DNA of 64,000 bases from JASHVB01 sp963780805 (GTDB lineage Bacteria; Pseudomonadota; Alphaproteobacteria; Acetobacterales; Acetobacteraceae). This document shows, in pieces, positions 49,417 through 58,976 of the stretch. The first letter of the stretch is position 1; the number at the start of each line of letters is the position of its first letter. The notes under the pieces were generated by a model. It saw only the letters and a list, made by a program, of their open reading frames with translations, was not told where the DNA came from and made no database searches. The translations under genes were made by a program, and so were the position numbers. The DNA is taken from the NCBI GenBank assembly GCA_963780805.1, contig CAWADP010000006.1, forward strand, positions 1 through 64,000, written 5' to 3'.

Positions 49417-50292
49417 ATGGCGCTGGAAGCGGGTGGCAGCGGCGCGCCCCGGTCCCGCGACATCGCGGGCACGGCCGAGCGTGCCAGGCTGCCGCTGGTG
49501 CTGCTGATCGACGACGACACGGCGTGGCGGACCGGCCTCGCTTGCTACTTCCGCGCCAATGGGTTCGACTGCGCCGAGTTCGGCGGCTTCACTGCCCTGG
49601 CCGATTTCCTGCGGTCCGCCGACGGCCTGTTTGTGATCGTCGCGGACCTGACGGCCGGCTCCCGCCATCTGTTCGACTGCCTCGCCGACATTGCGCACCT
49701 TTGGGGCGCCGCGGTCCTGGTGCTATCCAGCCAGCGGGACGAGACAGAGACGATCGTGGCCCTGGAACTCGGCGCCGACGACGTCATCGGCAAGAGCACG
49801 GACCGGCGGGAGATCCTCGCCCGCGTCCGGGCGGCGGCACGGCGCCTGCAGACCCGGCAAGCCCTGCTGCGGCCAACGCCCGGCGGGCCGCAGGCCGAGT
49901 CAGCCGCAGCGCCCGTGTCCTGGCGCTTCCTGCCTGACCGGCGCGAACTGACCGACCCCCAGGGGCAACTGGTGTTGCTCACCACCGCCGAGTTCAAACT
50001 GCTCGAGGCGTTCGTCGCCAATACCGGCCGCCCGCTGCACCGCCGCGACCTGGCCGCGGCAGTGCTCGGACGGCCCTACGACGCCAGCGATCGCAGCATC
50101 GACAACCTGGTGGCAAAGCTGCGCCGCAAGCTGGGGGACCCGGCAAAGCAGGCCCGGATGATCAAGACCGCCCGCCCGCTAGGCTACGTCTTCACCGGCC
50201 TCACCGCGCCAGCCGATCGCGCCCTGGGTCCCGCGCGCCCGGCGGAACCTGTCACGAACACGGAAACACTTGGCCTGCTCAAGCACTTGTGA
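49417..50292 (+). CDS. OmpR-family response regulator with divergent receiver
   Basis: A response regulator of about 291 residues if ATG 49417 is used; the frame is open from 49357. The receiver keeps the acidic DDD (LLIDDDTAW), an Asp in the acceptor position (IVADLTAGS) and a Lys (VIGKSTD), but the surrounding sequence is divergent. The winged-helix domain is typical (LLTTAEFKLLEAFV, RSIDNLVAKLRRKLGD). A degenerate kinase-like ATPase domain gene follows in the same direction, 300 bases on. Confidence 0.82.
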   Translation: MALEAGGSGAPRSRDIAGTAERARLPLVLLIDDDTAWRTGLACYFRANGFDCAEFGGFTALADFLRSADGLFVIVADLTAGSRHLFDCLADIAHLWGAAVLVLSSQRDETETIVALELGADDVIGKSTDRREILARVRAAARRLQTRQALLRPTPGGPQAESAAAPVSWRFLPDRRELTDPQGQLVLLTTAEFKLLEAFVANTGRPLHRRDLAAAVLGRPYDASDRSIDNLVAKLRRKLGDPAKQARMIKTARPLGYVFTGLTAPADRALGPARPAEPVTNTETLGLLKHL

Positions 50293-50594
50293 TCCAACCT
50301 GCGACAGCCGGAGCCTGGGTTGTGCGGCCCCCGCGTATGACGCCGTTCGTTGCCAGCACCGCGCCGTCAGTCTCACGCGACTCGTGCGCTGCGCGACCGG
50401 TTCCTGCGTTGCACGCCGCACTGGGTCCTGACCGTCATGCCTGTTCTTTCCGCGCGGGAAAAATCGCCGTCTCCTTATCAGCTTGCCGACCTCTCACGTC
50501 GCCGTGACTCTCCACTGACTGTTCAACAGCTATCATGTAGCACTTGACCGGATATCAGCGGCGCTGCTGAGGCCAAGGCTGGCGGAGGAGTTGT
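50293..50594. other. Gene-free stretch
   Basis: 302 bases with no convincing gene; it must carry the promoter of the next gene unless that is read through from the response regulator. Confidence 0.4.
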
Positions 50595-51074
50595 GTGTTC
50601 AACGGAGCGCTGGTTCCCGCCGCCCTCGCGCGCCGCAAGCCGGGTCCGGAGCGCGAGCCGTTGAGCCGGCCATTGGCGATGCAGGTCAGCCCGATGCCCC
50701 GGGGCGTGATCGACGTGGAGACGGAAATCCGCAATGCCCTGACTGCTCTGGGCGACATCGCCCGCATCCGGTGCATCGAATTGCAGATGGTGGTGGAACC
50801 CGATCTTACGGCAGAGGCCGATCTGGGATGCCAGGCCTGCCTACGCGAGGTGCTCGCCGCGGCGATCGGTCGCGCCGAGAGCGGCGTACTGGCAAGCGCC
50901 ATGCGGCGCGGCGACAGCGTCGCGATCGAGGTGCTGGACGATGGTGCAACAGCCCCCGTGGGCACTATTCTGCTTCCGGAACCGGGCTCGCTGTCGGAGG
51001 CTGCCAGTATTACGGCCGAGTACCAGCCGGACCGCGGCACGCGGGTCGTGCTCTGCCTGTCAGTTCCGCGGTAG
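50595..51074 (+). CDS. Degenerate histidine-kinase-like ATPase domain protein
   Basis: A 159-residue protein whose second half resembles a HATPase domain. A helix sits in the N-box position (CLREVLAAAIGRAESGVL, lacking the usual Asn), followed by VAIEVLDDG (G1-like) and DRGTRVVLCLSVP (closing strand). The H-box and the ATP-lid glycines are missing, so kinase activity is unlikely. Located after a response regulator, it may be a binding partner or a relic. Start uncertain: the frame is given from 50595, but a later Met (near 50679) is possible. Confidence 0.5.
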   Translation: MFNGALVPAALARRKPGPEREPLSRPLAMQVSPMPRGVIDVETEIRNALTALGDIARIRCIELQMVVEPDLTAEADLGCQACLREVLAAAIGRAESGVLASAMRRGDSVAIEVLDDGATAPVGTILLPEPGSLSEAASITAEYQPDRGTRVVLCLSVPR

Positions 51075-51146
51075 CCCGCGGCCCGGGCGGACAACGGGGC
51101 CTGCTTCGAACGCTGAACCGACGGAATCCCCTCTCATCCTGTTCAT

Positions 51147-52337
51147 TTATTTCGGCGTGGTATCGGGCATCGCTGCCCACACCAGCAGAGTGCCCGCCAG
51201 CCCGGCGAATGCCAGGCTGAAGAAAGCGGCCCGCATGCCGACGGCATCCGCCACCCAGCCGGAATAACCGGTGCTCAACGCGGCGCCCGCGGCGACCCCC
51301 AGGCCCAGCACGCCGAGGCACAGATTGAAATGCGAGGTGCCACGCGTCAGATCGGCGGCGATCAGCGGCAGCATGACGCCGAACACCGCGGCGCTGATCC
51401 CGGAGAACGCCTGCCCCGCGACCAGCAGATAAGGCCCTGGCAGCACCGCCAGCAACACGCCTCGCACGGGCAAAGCCAGCCAGCCGAGCAACAGCATCGG
51501 CCGCCGGCCATAATCCGCGGCACGCCGCCCCACCCAGGGCGAGGCCAGCGCCACCACCGCTTGCGGCACCACGATGCAGGCGCCGATGATCAGGTTGCCC
51601 AGATTGCCGGCGCGCATCGTCACCGCCGCGCCCGCCAGCGGCAGCATCGCGGCATTGGACAAGTGGAACAACACAACGCACGCCCCGAAGATCAGCAGCC
51701 TGCGGTCGCGGAACAACTTTCCCAGGCCTTCCCAGTCGAGCGGCGGCGCAGTGGTCTGCTGCCGCGCATGGGCGCCGCGGCCGATCGTGGCCAGCGCCAT
51801 CAGCGCCGGCACGCACAGCCCGGCAGTCAGCCAGAACACGGCGCGGCTGGAGAGATACAGGCCGCTGGTGCCCATCACCGCGGCCGCCAGGGCGTTGCCG
51901 ATGGAGCCGAAGCGGGCGTTGCGCCCCAGCCGCTCGCCCAGGGCGCCGTGCCCGACCAGGTGCAGGCTGATGGCGGCGATGGCGGGTGAAATGACGCAGC
52001 TCGCCGCCGCGTGCAGGGTCTGGGCGACCAGCACCGGCAGCTCGGCCGGCCAAAGGGCCATCAGCAGCGCCGCCGCCATCACGCCGAGCAATCCGGCTCC
52101 GGCTATTCGGCGCTTGTTTGGGCTGGCATCGACCATCATGCCGGCCGGGACTTGCGACACCAGCGCGACGATGGTGCCGACGCTGAGGGCGAGCCCGATC
52201 TGCGTCTGCGTCCATTTGTGCGCTGTGAGATAGACCGCAACAAAGGGTCCGAAGCCGGTTTGCACGTCGGCGACGAAGAAATTCAGCAGATCAAGAGCGC
52301 GCATGCTGCGCCCGGGCAGGGTGCCGTCACGGGGCAT
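51147..52337 (-). CDS. Major facilitator superfamily transporter
   Basis: An intact 396-residue MFS protein with about 12 hydrophobic helices. The loop 2-3 signature is GMMVDASPNKRRIAGAG and a second signature is VGRRAADYGRRPMLLLG. Such transporters export drugs or metabolites by proton exchange; the substrate is unknown. The open frame includes 11 residues before MRALDLLNFF, which may be the true start. Confidence 0.9.
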   Translation of the reverse strand: MPRDGTLPGRSMRALDLLNFFVADVQTGFGPFVAVYLTAHKWTQTQIGLALSVGTIVALVSQVPAGMMVDASPNKRRIAGAGLLGVMAAALLMALWPAELPVLVAQTLHAAASCVISPAIAAISLHLVGHGALGERLGRNARFGSIGNALAAAVMGTSGLYLSSRAVFWLTAGLCVPALMALATIGRGAHARQQTTAPPLDWEGLGKLFRDRRLLIFGACVVLFHLSNAAMLPLAGAAVTMRAGNLGNLIIGACIVVPQAVVALASPWVGRRAADYGRRPMLLLGWLALPVRGVLLAVLPGPYLLVAGQAFSGISAAVFGVMLPLIAADLTRGTSHFNLCLGVLGLGVAAGAALSTGYSGWVADAVGMRAAFFSLAFAGLAGTLLVWAAMPDTTPK

Positions 52338-52340
52338 GCG

Positions 52341-53468
52341 CTACTGGGTGGCTGGAGGCTTTTGGCGGGGCTTGGTCCCGGCCTCGCCTATCGTCGGGTT
52401 CGCTGCGGGCGCGGCAGCACTGGCGGGCGTGGCTGGCCCGCCCGCCTGCCCGGCCGCCGGCGTGTTGCCGGACGGATTGCCGGATCCAACGGCAGTAGGA
52501 CCGCCGCCGGTTGCGGCTTGGCCGGCTGGAGCGTTGCCAGGACCCGCTTTGCTGGCGGGCGCGCTGCCAGACGGCGCGTTGCCAGCGGGCACGCTGGCAG
52601 AGGGGGTGTTGCCAGAGGGAATGTTGCCCGAGGGAGTGTTGCCCGAGGGAGTGTTGCCAGAGGGAGTGCTGCCAGCGGGCGCGTTGCCAGCGGTCGCGCT
52701 GCCAGCGGGCGTGTTGCCCGCGGGCGTGTTCCCAGAGGCCGTATTGCCAGGGGCCGTATTGTCGGGGGGAGAATTGTTGGCGGCGCCGTTTTTGGCCGGC
52801 GAGCTAGCGGCCGGGGCGCCGCTTGTGGTTGCTGCCCCCGGCAAAGTGCCGCTGCTCGTGGGGCTTGTGGCAGGCGTCGCGCCGGCGGTGGCGCTGCTCG
52901 TCGGCGTGGGCGCACCGGTCGCGCTCCCTATCCCGGTGCCGCTGGCGGCTGTGCTGGCTGGCGCTGCCGTTGTGGGCGCGCCGCTACGCGCACCGGCACC
53001 AGCTTTCGCCGCTGCGCCGGCTGGGGAGGCGGCGGTGGTAACCGGCGCCGGCGCGGCCTTGGGATGGACCGGCAGCACCACTGGCGCGGGTTTGCTCATG
53101 CTCCCGTATTCCGGGGCGGCCTTGATCTGGTCCAGCGTCAGATCGAGGCTGATCGGTTGCTTGTGGTCGGCCGGGGCGAAGTGCAGCGTGCTCCAATGCA
53201 CGGCGATCTTGCGGGTTCCCACGCCCATGAACCCGCCGACGTCGATCACGGCGGCCTCTGGCGCGCCGGCGGCGTCGACCAGCACATCGACCAGCCGGCC
53301 AATGGTCTTGCCGTCCGGTCCGGTCACGGAGGTTCCGAGGATCGGCATGGCTTGCTCGGGCGGCACACGCTCCACCCGGCCCGCCGGCGGCTTGGTTTCA
53401 GCCGCAACCGCGGGAAAGCCACTGGCAAGCAAACAGGCAACGGCAAGGCAGACACGGACGACCTGCAT
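52341..53468 (-). CDS. PRC-barrel domain protein with low-complexity Ala/Pro/Asn/Gly tail
   Basis: A 375-residue secreted protein. A signal peptide (residues 1-22) is followed by a PRC-barrel domain (about 40-120: ILGTSVTGPDGKTIGRLVDVLVD, AAVIDVGGFMGVG). The remaining 250 residues are low complexity, with a run of pentapeptides of the type NTPSG / NTPAG (about residues 235-300). In the DNA these are imperfect 15-bp repeats with CAACAC-TCC-type units. PRC-barrel proteins in Acetobacteraceae are often envelope or stress related. The tail length is probably unstable between strains. Confidence 0.82.
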   Translation of the reverse strand: MQVVRVCLAVACLLASGFPAVAAETKPPAGRVERVPPEQAMPILGTSVTGPDGKTIGRLVDVLVDAAGAPEAAVIDVGGFMGVGTRKIAVHWSTLHFAPADHKQPISLDLTLDQIKAAPEYGSMSKPAPVVLPVHPKAAPAPVTTAASPAGAAAKAGAGARSGAPTTAAPASTAASGTGIGSATGAPTPTSSATAGATPATSPTSSGTLPGAATTSGAPAASSPAKNGAANNSPPDNTAPGNTASGNTPAGNTPAGSATAGNAPAGSTPSGNTPSGNTPSGNIPSGNTPSASVPAGNAPSGSAPASKAGPGNAPAGQAATGGGPTAVGSGNPSGNTPAAGQAGGPATPASAAAPAANPTIGEAGTKPRQKPPATQ

Positions 53469-53539
53469 GCGAGGTGCTTCTCACTTTCCCTGTCTGGTAC
53501 ATTCTAGCGGAGGGCCGGCGCTCGGTGCGCGGCGTGCCT

Positions 53540-54455
53540 TCACGTTCTGTTGGGGTCGAAAACAGGCTGCGGCACGGTGACGGGTTTGACCGATGCCAAC
53601 AGAATCCCGGCGCCGATCAGGCCGATGCCGACGGCGTGGTACGTGTGGAACGTCTCCCCAAGGAACGCCACCGCGAGGATACTGCCGAACAGCGGCATCA
53701 GGTGCCAGGACTGGCCGGCGCGGGTGGCGCCGACCAGCTCGATGCCTCGGTTGAAGAACAGATAGGCGATGAAGGAGGGAAAGACGGCCATGTAGGCCAT
53801 GGCCAGCCAGACCGGGGCGCCGCCGTGGATGCGGGCGCCGGCGGTGAACTCCCGCAAGTAGAACGGCAGGATCATCACCGAGCCGATGCCCATGGTGGCG
53901 ACCAGGAAGCTCATCGGGTGGGTATTGGGGCGGCGGCGGAACATGGCGGCGTAGATGCCGTAGATCACCATGGCGACCAGGATCCATACGTCGCCCGGGT
54001 TGAGCCGCAGCGCGACCAGGGTATCGAGCGAACCGTGGGCGGCGATGGTGGCGACGCCGAACAATGAGACAGCTACGCCGGCGGCCTGCCAGGGTGTCGG
54101 GCGCTCGCGGAACAGGGCGAAAGCCCAGAGGATGATGATCAGCGGCCCGGCCGACTGCCAGCAGCAGAACGTTCAGCGCGGTGGTGCTGCCGAGGCCGAG
54201 ATAGGACAGCGTGTTGTAGGTCGCGATGCCGGTGGCGGACAGCAGCAGCATCATGCGCCAGTGGCGCAGCAACGTGGGAAAATCCTTTTTGAGGTAGGGC
54301 CATGCGAAGCCGATGGCGACGATGAAGGCTCCGGTCCAGCGCCAGTAGGCGAGTGCGACGGGCGGCACCATTCCGGCCACGGCGCGGCCAAGGACGATGT
54401 TGCCGGCCCAGAACAGGTTGGCCAGGACCAGCAGAGTCCAGGCGGAATTCCACAT
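53540..54455 (-). CDS. EamA/DMT-family permease (one frameshift)
   Basis: A drug/metabolite transporter of about 305 residues with two EamA repeats and about 10 hydrophobic helices. It starts WTLLVLANLFWAGNIVLGRAV. The frame breaks near 54150 (LNVLLL/AVGRAADHH), after which LVAMVIYGIYAAMFRRRP and the second repeat (FLGETFHTYHAVGIGLIGAGI) run to the stop at 53540. Function is export of an unknown small molecule. Confidence 0.85.
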
Positions 54456-54740
54456 TGACGTCAAGGTCCGAAGTTGGCCGTTGGCCGCCGACCCGGCTCG
54501 AATGAAAAAATGGCTGATTTTGCGGCAGATTCCAACAGGCGACCGTGTCCTCGTTCTTGCAAGGCGAGGCAATATGCCGCAACACGCAAGGCTTGTCGTT
54601 ATTGGAGCGGGAAGATGGTGGAAACGTCGATTGATGCGGGGATGCAACCCGGCTTCAATCGGTCACCCGCTTCGCCATGGCGGGTCCCGATGCCGGACAT
54701 CGGGTCGTTCGACGGAACCGCTGCACTATCCCCATTATCG

Positions 54741-54819
54741 CTATCCGGTTAGCGCAGGCAGTCGCGGCCGCGCCATCTGGCTCGGCCTTCGCTAGTGGTT
54801 GCCTGCGCTAACCGGATAG
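54741..54819. repeat. Perfect 20-bp inverted repeat
   Basis: CTATCCGGTTAGCGCAGGCA (54741-54760) and its exact reverse complement (54800-54819) enclose 39 bases. The stretch 54456-55005 around it contains no convincing gene. It may be a REP-type element. Confidence 0.9.
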
Positions 54820-55005
54820 GGACCATCCCCATGATGTGGAGATCGTGATAATGTACGGGTCGTGCGGCGCTTCCGGCGGCCTCGCCGTCCACCGATGTTG
54901 CGTGGCCGCGCGCCGGGCCGGCCACGGCACGGAACGCGTCGTCGATCTGCGTTAATGGCGTCGGCGCCCAAACAGACGGGCGGTCGGTATAGAGGTAAGC
55001 TTGTC

Positions 55006-55191
55006 ATGGGTGCGTCACAGACTGCCGAGCCAGAGCATCGCGGTATCGGCCAGGTGGTAAGGGACATCCTGCTGTTCTTCGCCGCCCCTTTCATCACGCT
55101 TGGCTGCGTGGCGAGCTTTCCGTTCATCGTGGCGGTGATGCTGACCCGCCGCGGCGAGCAACTCTGGCACCGCCTGCGGACGACGGATTGA
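55006..55191 (+). CDS. Small predicted membrane protein
   Basis: A 61-residue protein with one long hydrophobic helix (DILLFFAAPFITLGCVASFPFIVAVML) and a basic C-terminus. ATG 55006 has an AGAGGT ribosome-binding site upstream; an alternative ATG at 54955 would add 17 residues. Position just upstream of the cytochrome genes and same orientation suggest a possible link, but no function is known. Confidence 0.6.
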   Translation: MGASQTAEPEHRGIGQVVRDILLFFAAPFITLGCVASFPFIVAVMLTRRGEQLWHRLRTTD

Positions 55192-55343
55192 GCCGGTGCG
55201 AGGATGAACATGACGCTTCGCCTGTCCTCGCTGGCGGCCGCGCCTGCCGTGGCCACGGCATCGCCGCCGACGTGGCGGCACGCCGCAATGCCGGGGAGGG
55301 TCGGCCATCATCGCCTTGGCGTCCGGACAAAGCCAGCCGCACC

Positions 55344-56697
55344 ATGGAGGCCGTGTTGACGAAGGCGTTTTCCGGCGGCCGCAGGCGGTTCGGCGCGGTG
55401 GCGGCGCAGGCGATTGGCATGGCCTTGGCAGCCATGGTCTTGGGGATGCTTTGGACGATGGCACCAGCCTCGGCCGCGGCGCCGACGGGGAGGGACAACC
55501 AGTGCCTGAGCTGCCACGGGCTGCCTGGCCTCGCGAAGCAGCTCAGCGATGGGCAGACGCTGTCGCTGCATATCGACGCGACGCATTTCGCCGAACTCGG
55601 TGCATGCCCCGCTCGGGTGCACCGGCTGCCATTCCGACATCGATCTGGCCAGCCACCCGTCGGCGGCGCGCGTCATCCCCAGCCGACAGGCATTCGCCGT
55701 GAGCATGAGCCAGCAGATCTGCGCCGCCTGCCATACCAAGGAATTCCAACAGTGGGGGCAGAGCGTCCACGCGGCGCTGGTGCGCCAAGGCGACGCGCAT
55801 GCGCCGGTGTGTAGCAACTGCCATTCGCCGCACACGATGACGCGTGGCGAGGCGTCGACCATGGCGACGGTGCCGTGCAGGTCCTGCCACGCGGTGATCT
55901 ACGCGGCCTACGCGACCAGCGTGCACGGCATCCTGCGCACGCAAGGCGTTGCCGAAGCGCCGCTCTGCTTCAATTGCCATCGCGCGCACGACGTGGCGGT
56001 ACCGTCGGCGTTAGAGGGCCTGGCGCCGGTTTGCCTGAGCTGCCACAAGGAGGCCGTCGAGACGCACCGCACCTGGCTGCCGGACGTCGATCTGCACTTC
56101 AAAGTGGTGGCTTGTTCGGCCTGCCATACGCCGCAGGCGCATCGCGTGGTCGCCCTGGTTCTCTATAGCAGCCAGATGCAGAAGGAGATTTCCGAGCCGG
56201 AAGGCATTCCGGAGTTCGAGAACTTCACCTTGCCGCCAACCGCGCAGCGGCCCGGCCTGGATGCGGCCACGCTGATGGCCTTGCTCGCCACGCTGAGCAA
56301 TGACGGCGTCGCCGGCAAGACGGCGATCCTCGGGCGGCTGGAAGTCGCGACCGGTGCCGAGACCCATCAGCTCAGCTTCGCCGCCAAGGCGATCCACGAC
56401 TGCGCCGTGTGCCACCGGAAGGGCGCGGCAGCGTTCCAGAGTGTGAAAGTGGTGGTTGCCGGTCCGGCCGGTATCCCGATCAACTACAATGCCACCAATG
56501 CCGTGCTGACCTCGGTATTCACGATCCCCGCGATTGGCGGTTTCTATGTCATCGGCGGCACGCGCATCGGCTTCCTGGACGTCGCGTTCGTGCTGGCGCT
56601 CGCGGTCGGCATTGGGTGGTCGATCCTGCATCTGATCGTGCGGTGGGGCGTGCGGCGTTTTGCGCCCGACACGCACCATGAACAACCGAAAGGCTAG
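55344..56697 (+). CDS. Membrane-anchored nine-heme cytochrome c (one frameshift)
   Basis: A multiheme c-type cytochrome of about 450 residues. A signal anchor (MALAAMVLGMLWTMAPASA) is followed by nine CxxCH haem-binding sites: CLSCH, CTGCH, CAACH, CSNCH, CRSCH, CFNCH, CLSCH, CSACH and, after a 90-residue gap, CAVCH. A C-terminal membrane helix (VAFVLALAVGIGWSILHLIV) anchors it. The frame breaks once near 55600, just before the second haem site. With the following cytochrome b it forms a quinol-linked periplasmic electron-transfer unit. The terminal acceptor is unknown. Confidence 0.88.
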
Positions 56698-56702
56698 GCG
56701 CC

Positions 56703-57350
56703 ATGGCACGCATTTACCTTCACCCGCTGCCGGTACGGATCTGGCACTGGATCAATGCGGTCACCTGCGTGCTGTTGTTCCTTACCGGCATCCAGCTTCG
56801 CTACATCGGCCTGATCGACGTCGTGTCCTTCCAGACCGCGGTGATCACGCACAACGTTCTGGGATTCATCCTGATTGCCAATTTCTGTCTGTGGCTTGGC
56901 TTCTATCTTTGCTCGCCCAGGATCAGGGCCTATCACGCCGAGACGAACCCGGTAAGATACTTCATCGGCGCCGTGCGGCAGACGCTGTATTACAGCTACG
57001 GCATCTTCCGCAACATGCCCTCCCCGTTCCGTCCCACGCCGTATCGCAAGTTCAATCCGCTGCAGGCCATGACCTACCAGATCCTGATGATTATCCTGAT
57101 GCCGATACAGATGCTGACGGGGATTCTGCTATGGAATTTGGGAGGCTTTTCCCGCACCGTCGCGTTTTTCGGTGGCGTGCGCGAGATCAACACCGTACAT
57201 GTTCTGATATTCGTCTTCTTCGCCTTCTACCTTCCGGCCCATATCTACCTGGGAACGCTTGGCCGCAGGCCGTCGACCCATTACAGGGAGATGCTCACCG
57301 GCTACGAGGAGGAGGAAGAGACCGAGGAAGAGGCCGAGGTAGCGAAATGA
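56703..57350 (+). CDS. Di-heme cytochrome b (cytochrome b561/PhsC type)
   Basis: An intact 215-residue integral membrane cytochrome b. It has LPVRIWHWINAVTCVLLFLTG and the haem-ligand His pattern in several of about four helices (His 15, His 50, His 177 and His 190 or nearby), plus a polyglutamate tail. It resembles the cytochrome b subunit of thiosulfate reductase or formate dehydrogenase. It starts 5 bases after the multiheme cytochrome gene, so the two are cotranscribed. It probably oxidises quinol and passes electrons to the cytochrome c. Confidence 0.9.
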   Translation: MARIYLHPLPVRIWHWINAVTCVLLFLTGIQLRYIGLIDVVSFQTAVITHNVLGFILIANFCLWLGFYLCSPRIRAYHAETNPVRYFIGAVRQTLYYSYGIFRNMPSPFRPTPYRKFNPLQAMTYQILMIILMPIQMLTGILLWNLGGFSRTVAFFGGVREINTVHVLIFVFFAFYLPAHIYLGTLGRRPSTHYREMLTGYEEEEETEEEAEVAK

Positions 57351-57611
57351 ACACTGCCCGGAGAGTGTTGCGCCACTGAAATGCCACCACTCCCCGAGAG
57401 CCTTGACAATGTGCGCTACTCCGTTGAGCCGCGGGACCCGGATCTTGAACTCGAAATGACGGAAGGCCTCCGTGTTGATTGGGAGATTGCCTTCTTGCGA
57501 GCAGCGGGCTCCGACGCCGCCAAAGTTGGTCCGGAACCTGAATCGGCGGCGGCGGAACCGCCGCACTCTTCAGGCGAACCGCCGCATTGCGCTGCGTCGG
57601 GTCATGCGGGA

Positions 57612-58145
57612 TCACGCCTGGCGGTGACGCGGCGGCGCAAGCGCCTGCCCTGCCGCGGCGGCCCAGGCGCTGCGACTGGCGCGGTGGTGGGCGTGGCAGA
57701 TCGCCACGGCCAGGGCATCCGCGGCATCCGAGCGGCGGATGACCGCGCCGGGCAGCAGCCGCCGCACCATCATCTGCACCTGCGTCTTGTCAGCCCCGCC
57801 GGTCCCCACTACCGCCAGCTTTACCGACTTCGCGGCGTATTCGATGACGGGGATGCCGGCGAGTGCGGGCGCGAGCAGCGCCACGCCGCGGGCATAGCCC
57901 AACTTCAAGGTCGCACTGCCATTGCGGTTGACATAGGTCTCCTCGATGGCGGCCTCGTCGGGACAATGCTGGGCCAGCAGCGCGGCCAGCGCATCGTGCA
58001 GCGCCCGCAGCCGGTCGGGGACCGAGCATGCTGCGTCGGTGCTGATGACCCCGTCGGCGCGGTGGCGGAGGCGGTTGCCCTCCACCTCGATGAGGCCCCA
58101 ACCGGTGAAGCGCAGGCCGGGATCGATGCCGAGGAGGCAGAGCAT
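57612..58145 (-). CDS. ruvC: Crossover junction endodeoxyribonuclease RuvC
   Basis: An intact 177-residue RuvC, the Holliday-junction resolvase. The first catalytic Asp is in LLGIDPGLRFTGWG. The second region is IEETYVNRNGSATLKLGYARG (Glu pair), and the last acidic residues lie in RRSDAADALAVAICH. ATG 58145 begins right at the first beta strand; the longer open frame upstream is not homologous. ruvA and ruvB are not adjacent in this window. Confidence 0.95.
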   Translation of the reverse strand: MLCLLGIDPGLRFTGWGLIEVEGNRLRHRADGVISTDAACSVPDRLRALHDALAALLAQHCPDEAAIEETYVNRNGSATLKLGYARGVALLAPALAGIPVIEYAAKSVKLAVVGTGGADKTQVQMMVRRLLPGAVIRRSDAADALAVAICHAHHRASRSAWAAAAGQALAPPRHRQA

Positions 58146-58389
58146 GGGGGGTGCGACTCGGGTGCGTGGTGACGATTCGAGTGTGGTTTCTATGCTGGTT
58201 GTGAGCCGGTGGCCATGCGTCGGCATAGGCCGGTCGGGAATGGCGGGTTATCCGATATCTCGCCGGCGCGTCGCGTGCCTTGGTTTACGATCCACCAGGC
58301 GGGAGCGGTCAGGCGGAGACACGCAGGCCTATCGTCTCGCGCCGCCGGCTTGGGTAAGGGGAGCCCGCGGTCGGACGAAGGGATCAAAC

Positions 58390-58932
58390 ATGAACTGCCG
58401 CTATTGCGCCGTGCCGATGCTCGGTGTTGTCCTGCTTTCGCTTGCGGCGTGCGGACCAAGCCAACGATCCGCCGCTGGCGCGGCAACGGAGCCGCACGGA
58501 CCTTCGCGCATCGATGTGACGTTCGTCGACCGTGCGGCCACCTCCAGCCTGACGGCGACGAGGCTCGCAGAGCTCGCACAGACGAAGACAAAGTCCCCGG
58601 ACGTGCGCGCCATGGCCGCTGGCATGATCCAGACTTATGACGATGTCGATCGAAAGCTCGCGGCGCTGACGCAAGCCAAGGGCATCGATCTGAGCCCGGT
58701 GGCCGATCCGCGGTATGAAGAGCAATACCATCAGCTTGGGTCGCTGAACGGTGCCGACTTCGAGCGTGCCTTTATCCACAGCCAGCTCCAGGACCAGACC
58801 ATCGCGATACAGGCGTTTCAAACGGAGGCTGACAGTGGGACGGATCCGCAATTGCGCGAGCTTGCCGCACAAACTCTGCCAACGCTGCTCCAGAATCTGC
58901 AGGCAGCGCAGCAGCTCTCGGTGGGTCGCTAG
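58390..58932 (+). CDS. DUF4142 lipoprotein
   Basis: A 180-residue predicted lipoprotein (lipobox LAAC, Cys at about residue 21) with a DUF4142 four-helix domain: RIDVTFVDRAATSSLTATRLAELA, SPDVRAMAAGMIQTYDDVDRKL and a FIHSQLQDQTIAIQAFQTEAD repeat. DUF4142 proteins are ferritin-like and periplasmic; their role is not known. Intact, lone gene. Confidence 0.88.
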   Translation: MNCRYCAVPMLGVVLLSLAACGPSQRSAAGAATEPHGPSRIDVTFVDRAATSSLTATRLAELAQTKTKSPDVRAMAAGMIQTYDDVDRKLAALTQAKGIDLSPVADPRYEEQYHQLGSLNGADFERAFIHSQLQDQTIAIQAFQTEADSGTDPQLRELAAQTLPTLLQNLQAAQQLSVGR

Positions 58933-58946
58933 CGGTGCATGGGGTG

Positions 58947-58976
58947 TCATTGCGAGTGCAGCGAAGCAATCTCCCG
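58947..58976. repeat. Single copy of the TCATTGCGAG-type intergenic repeat
   Basis: TCATTGCGAGTGCAGCGAAG and following bases match the outer arm of the element at 31735-31930. It lies 14 bases after the DUF4142 gene. The rest of the stretch 58933-59360 shows no gene. Confidence 0.75.

Noticed and set aside
52011..53580. Long plus-strand open frames across the PRC-barrel gene
   Set aside because: They are low-complexity mirrors of the repeat-coding strand. The minus-strand frame has a signal peptide and a PRC-barrel domain.
57381..58172. Plus-strand open frame after the cytochrome b gene
   Set aside because: The first 60 residues are acidic and look plausible, but the remainder is antisense to ruvC; no family and no ribosome-binding site.
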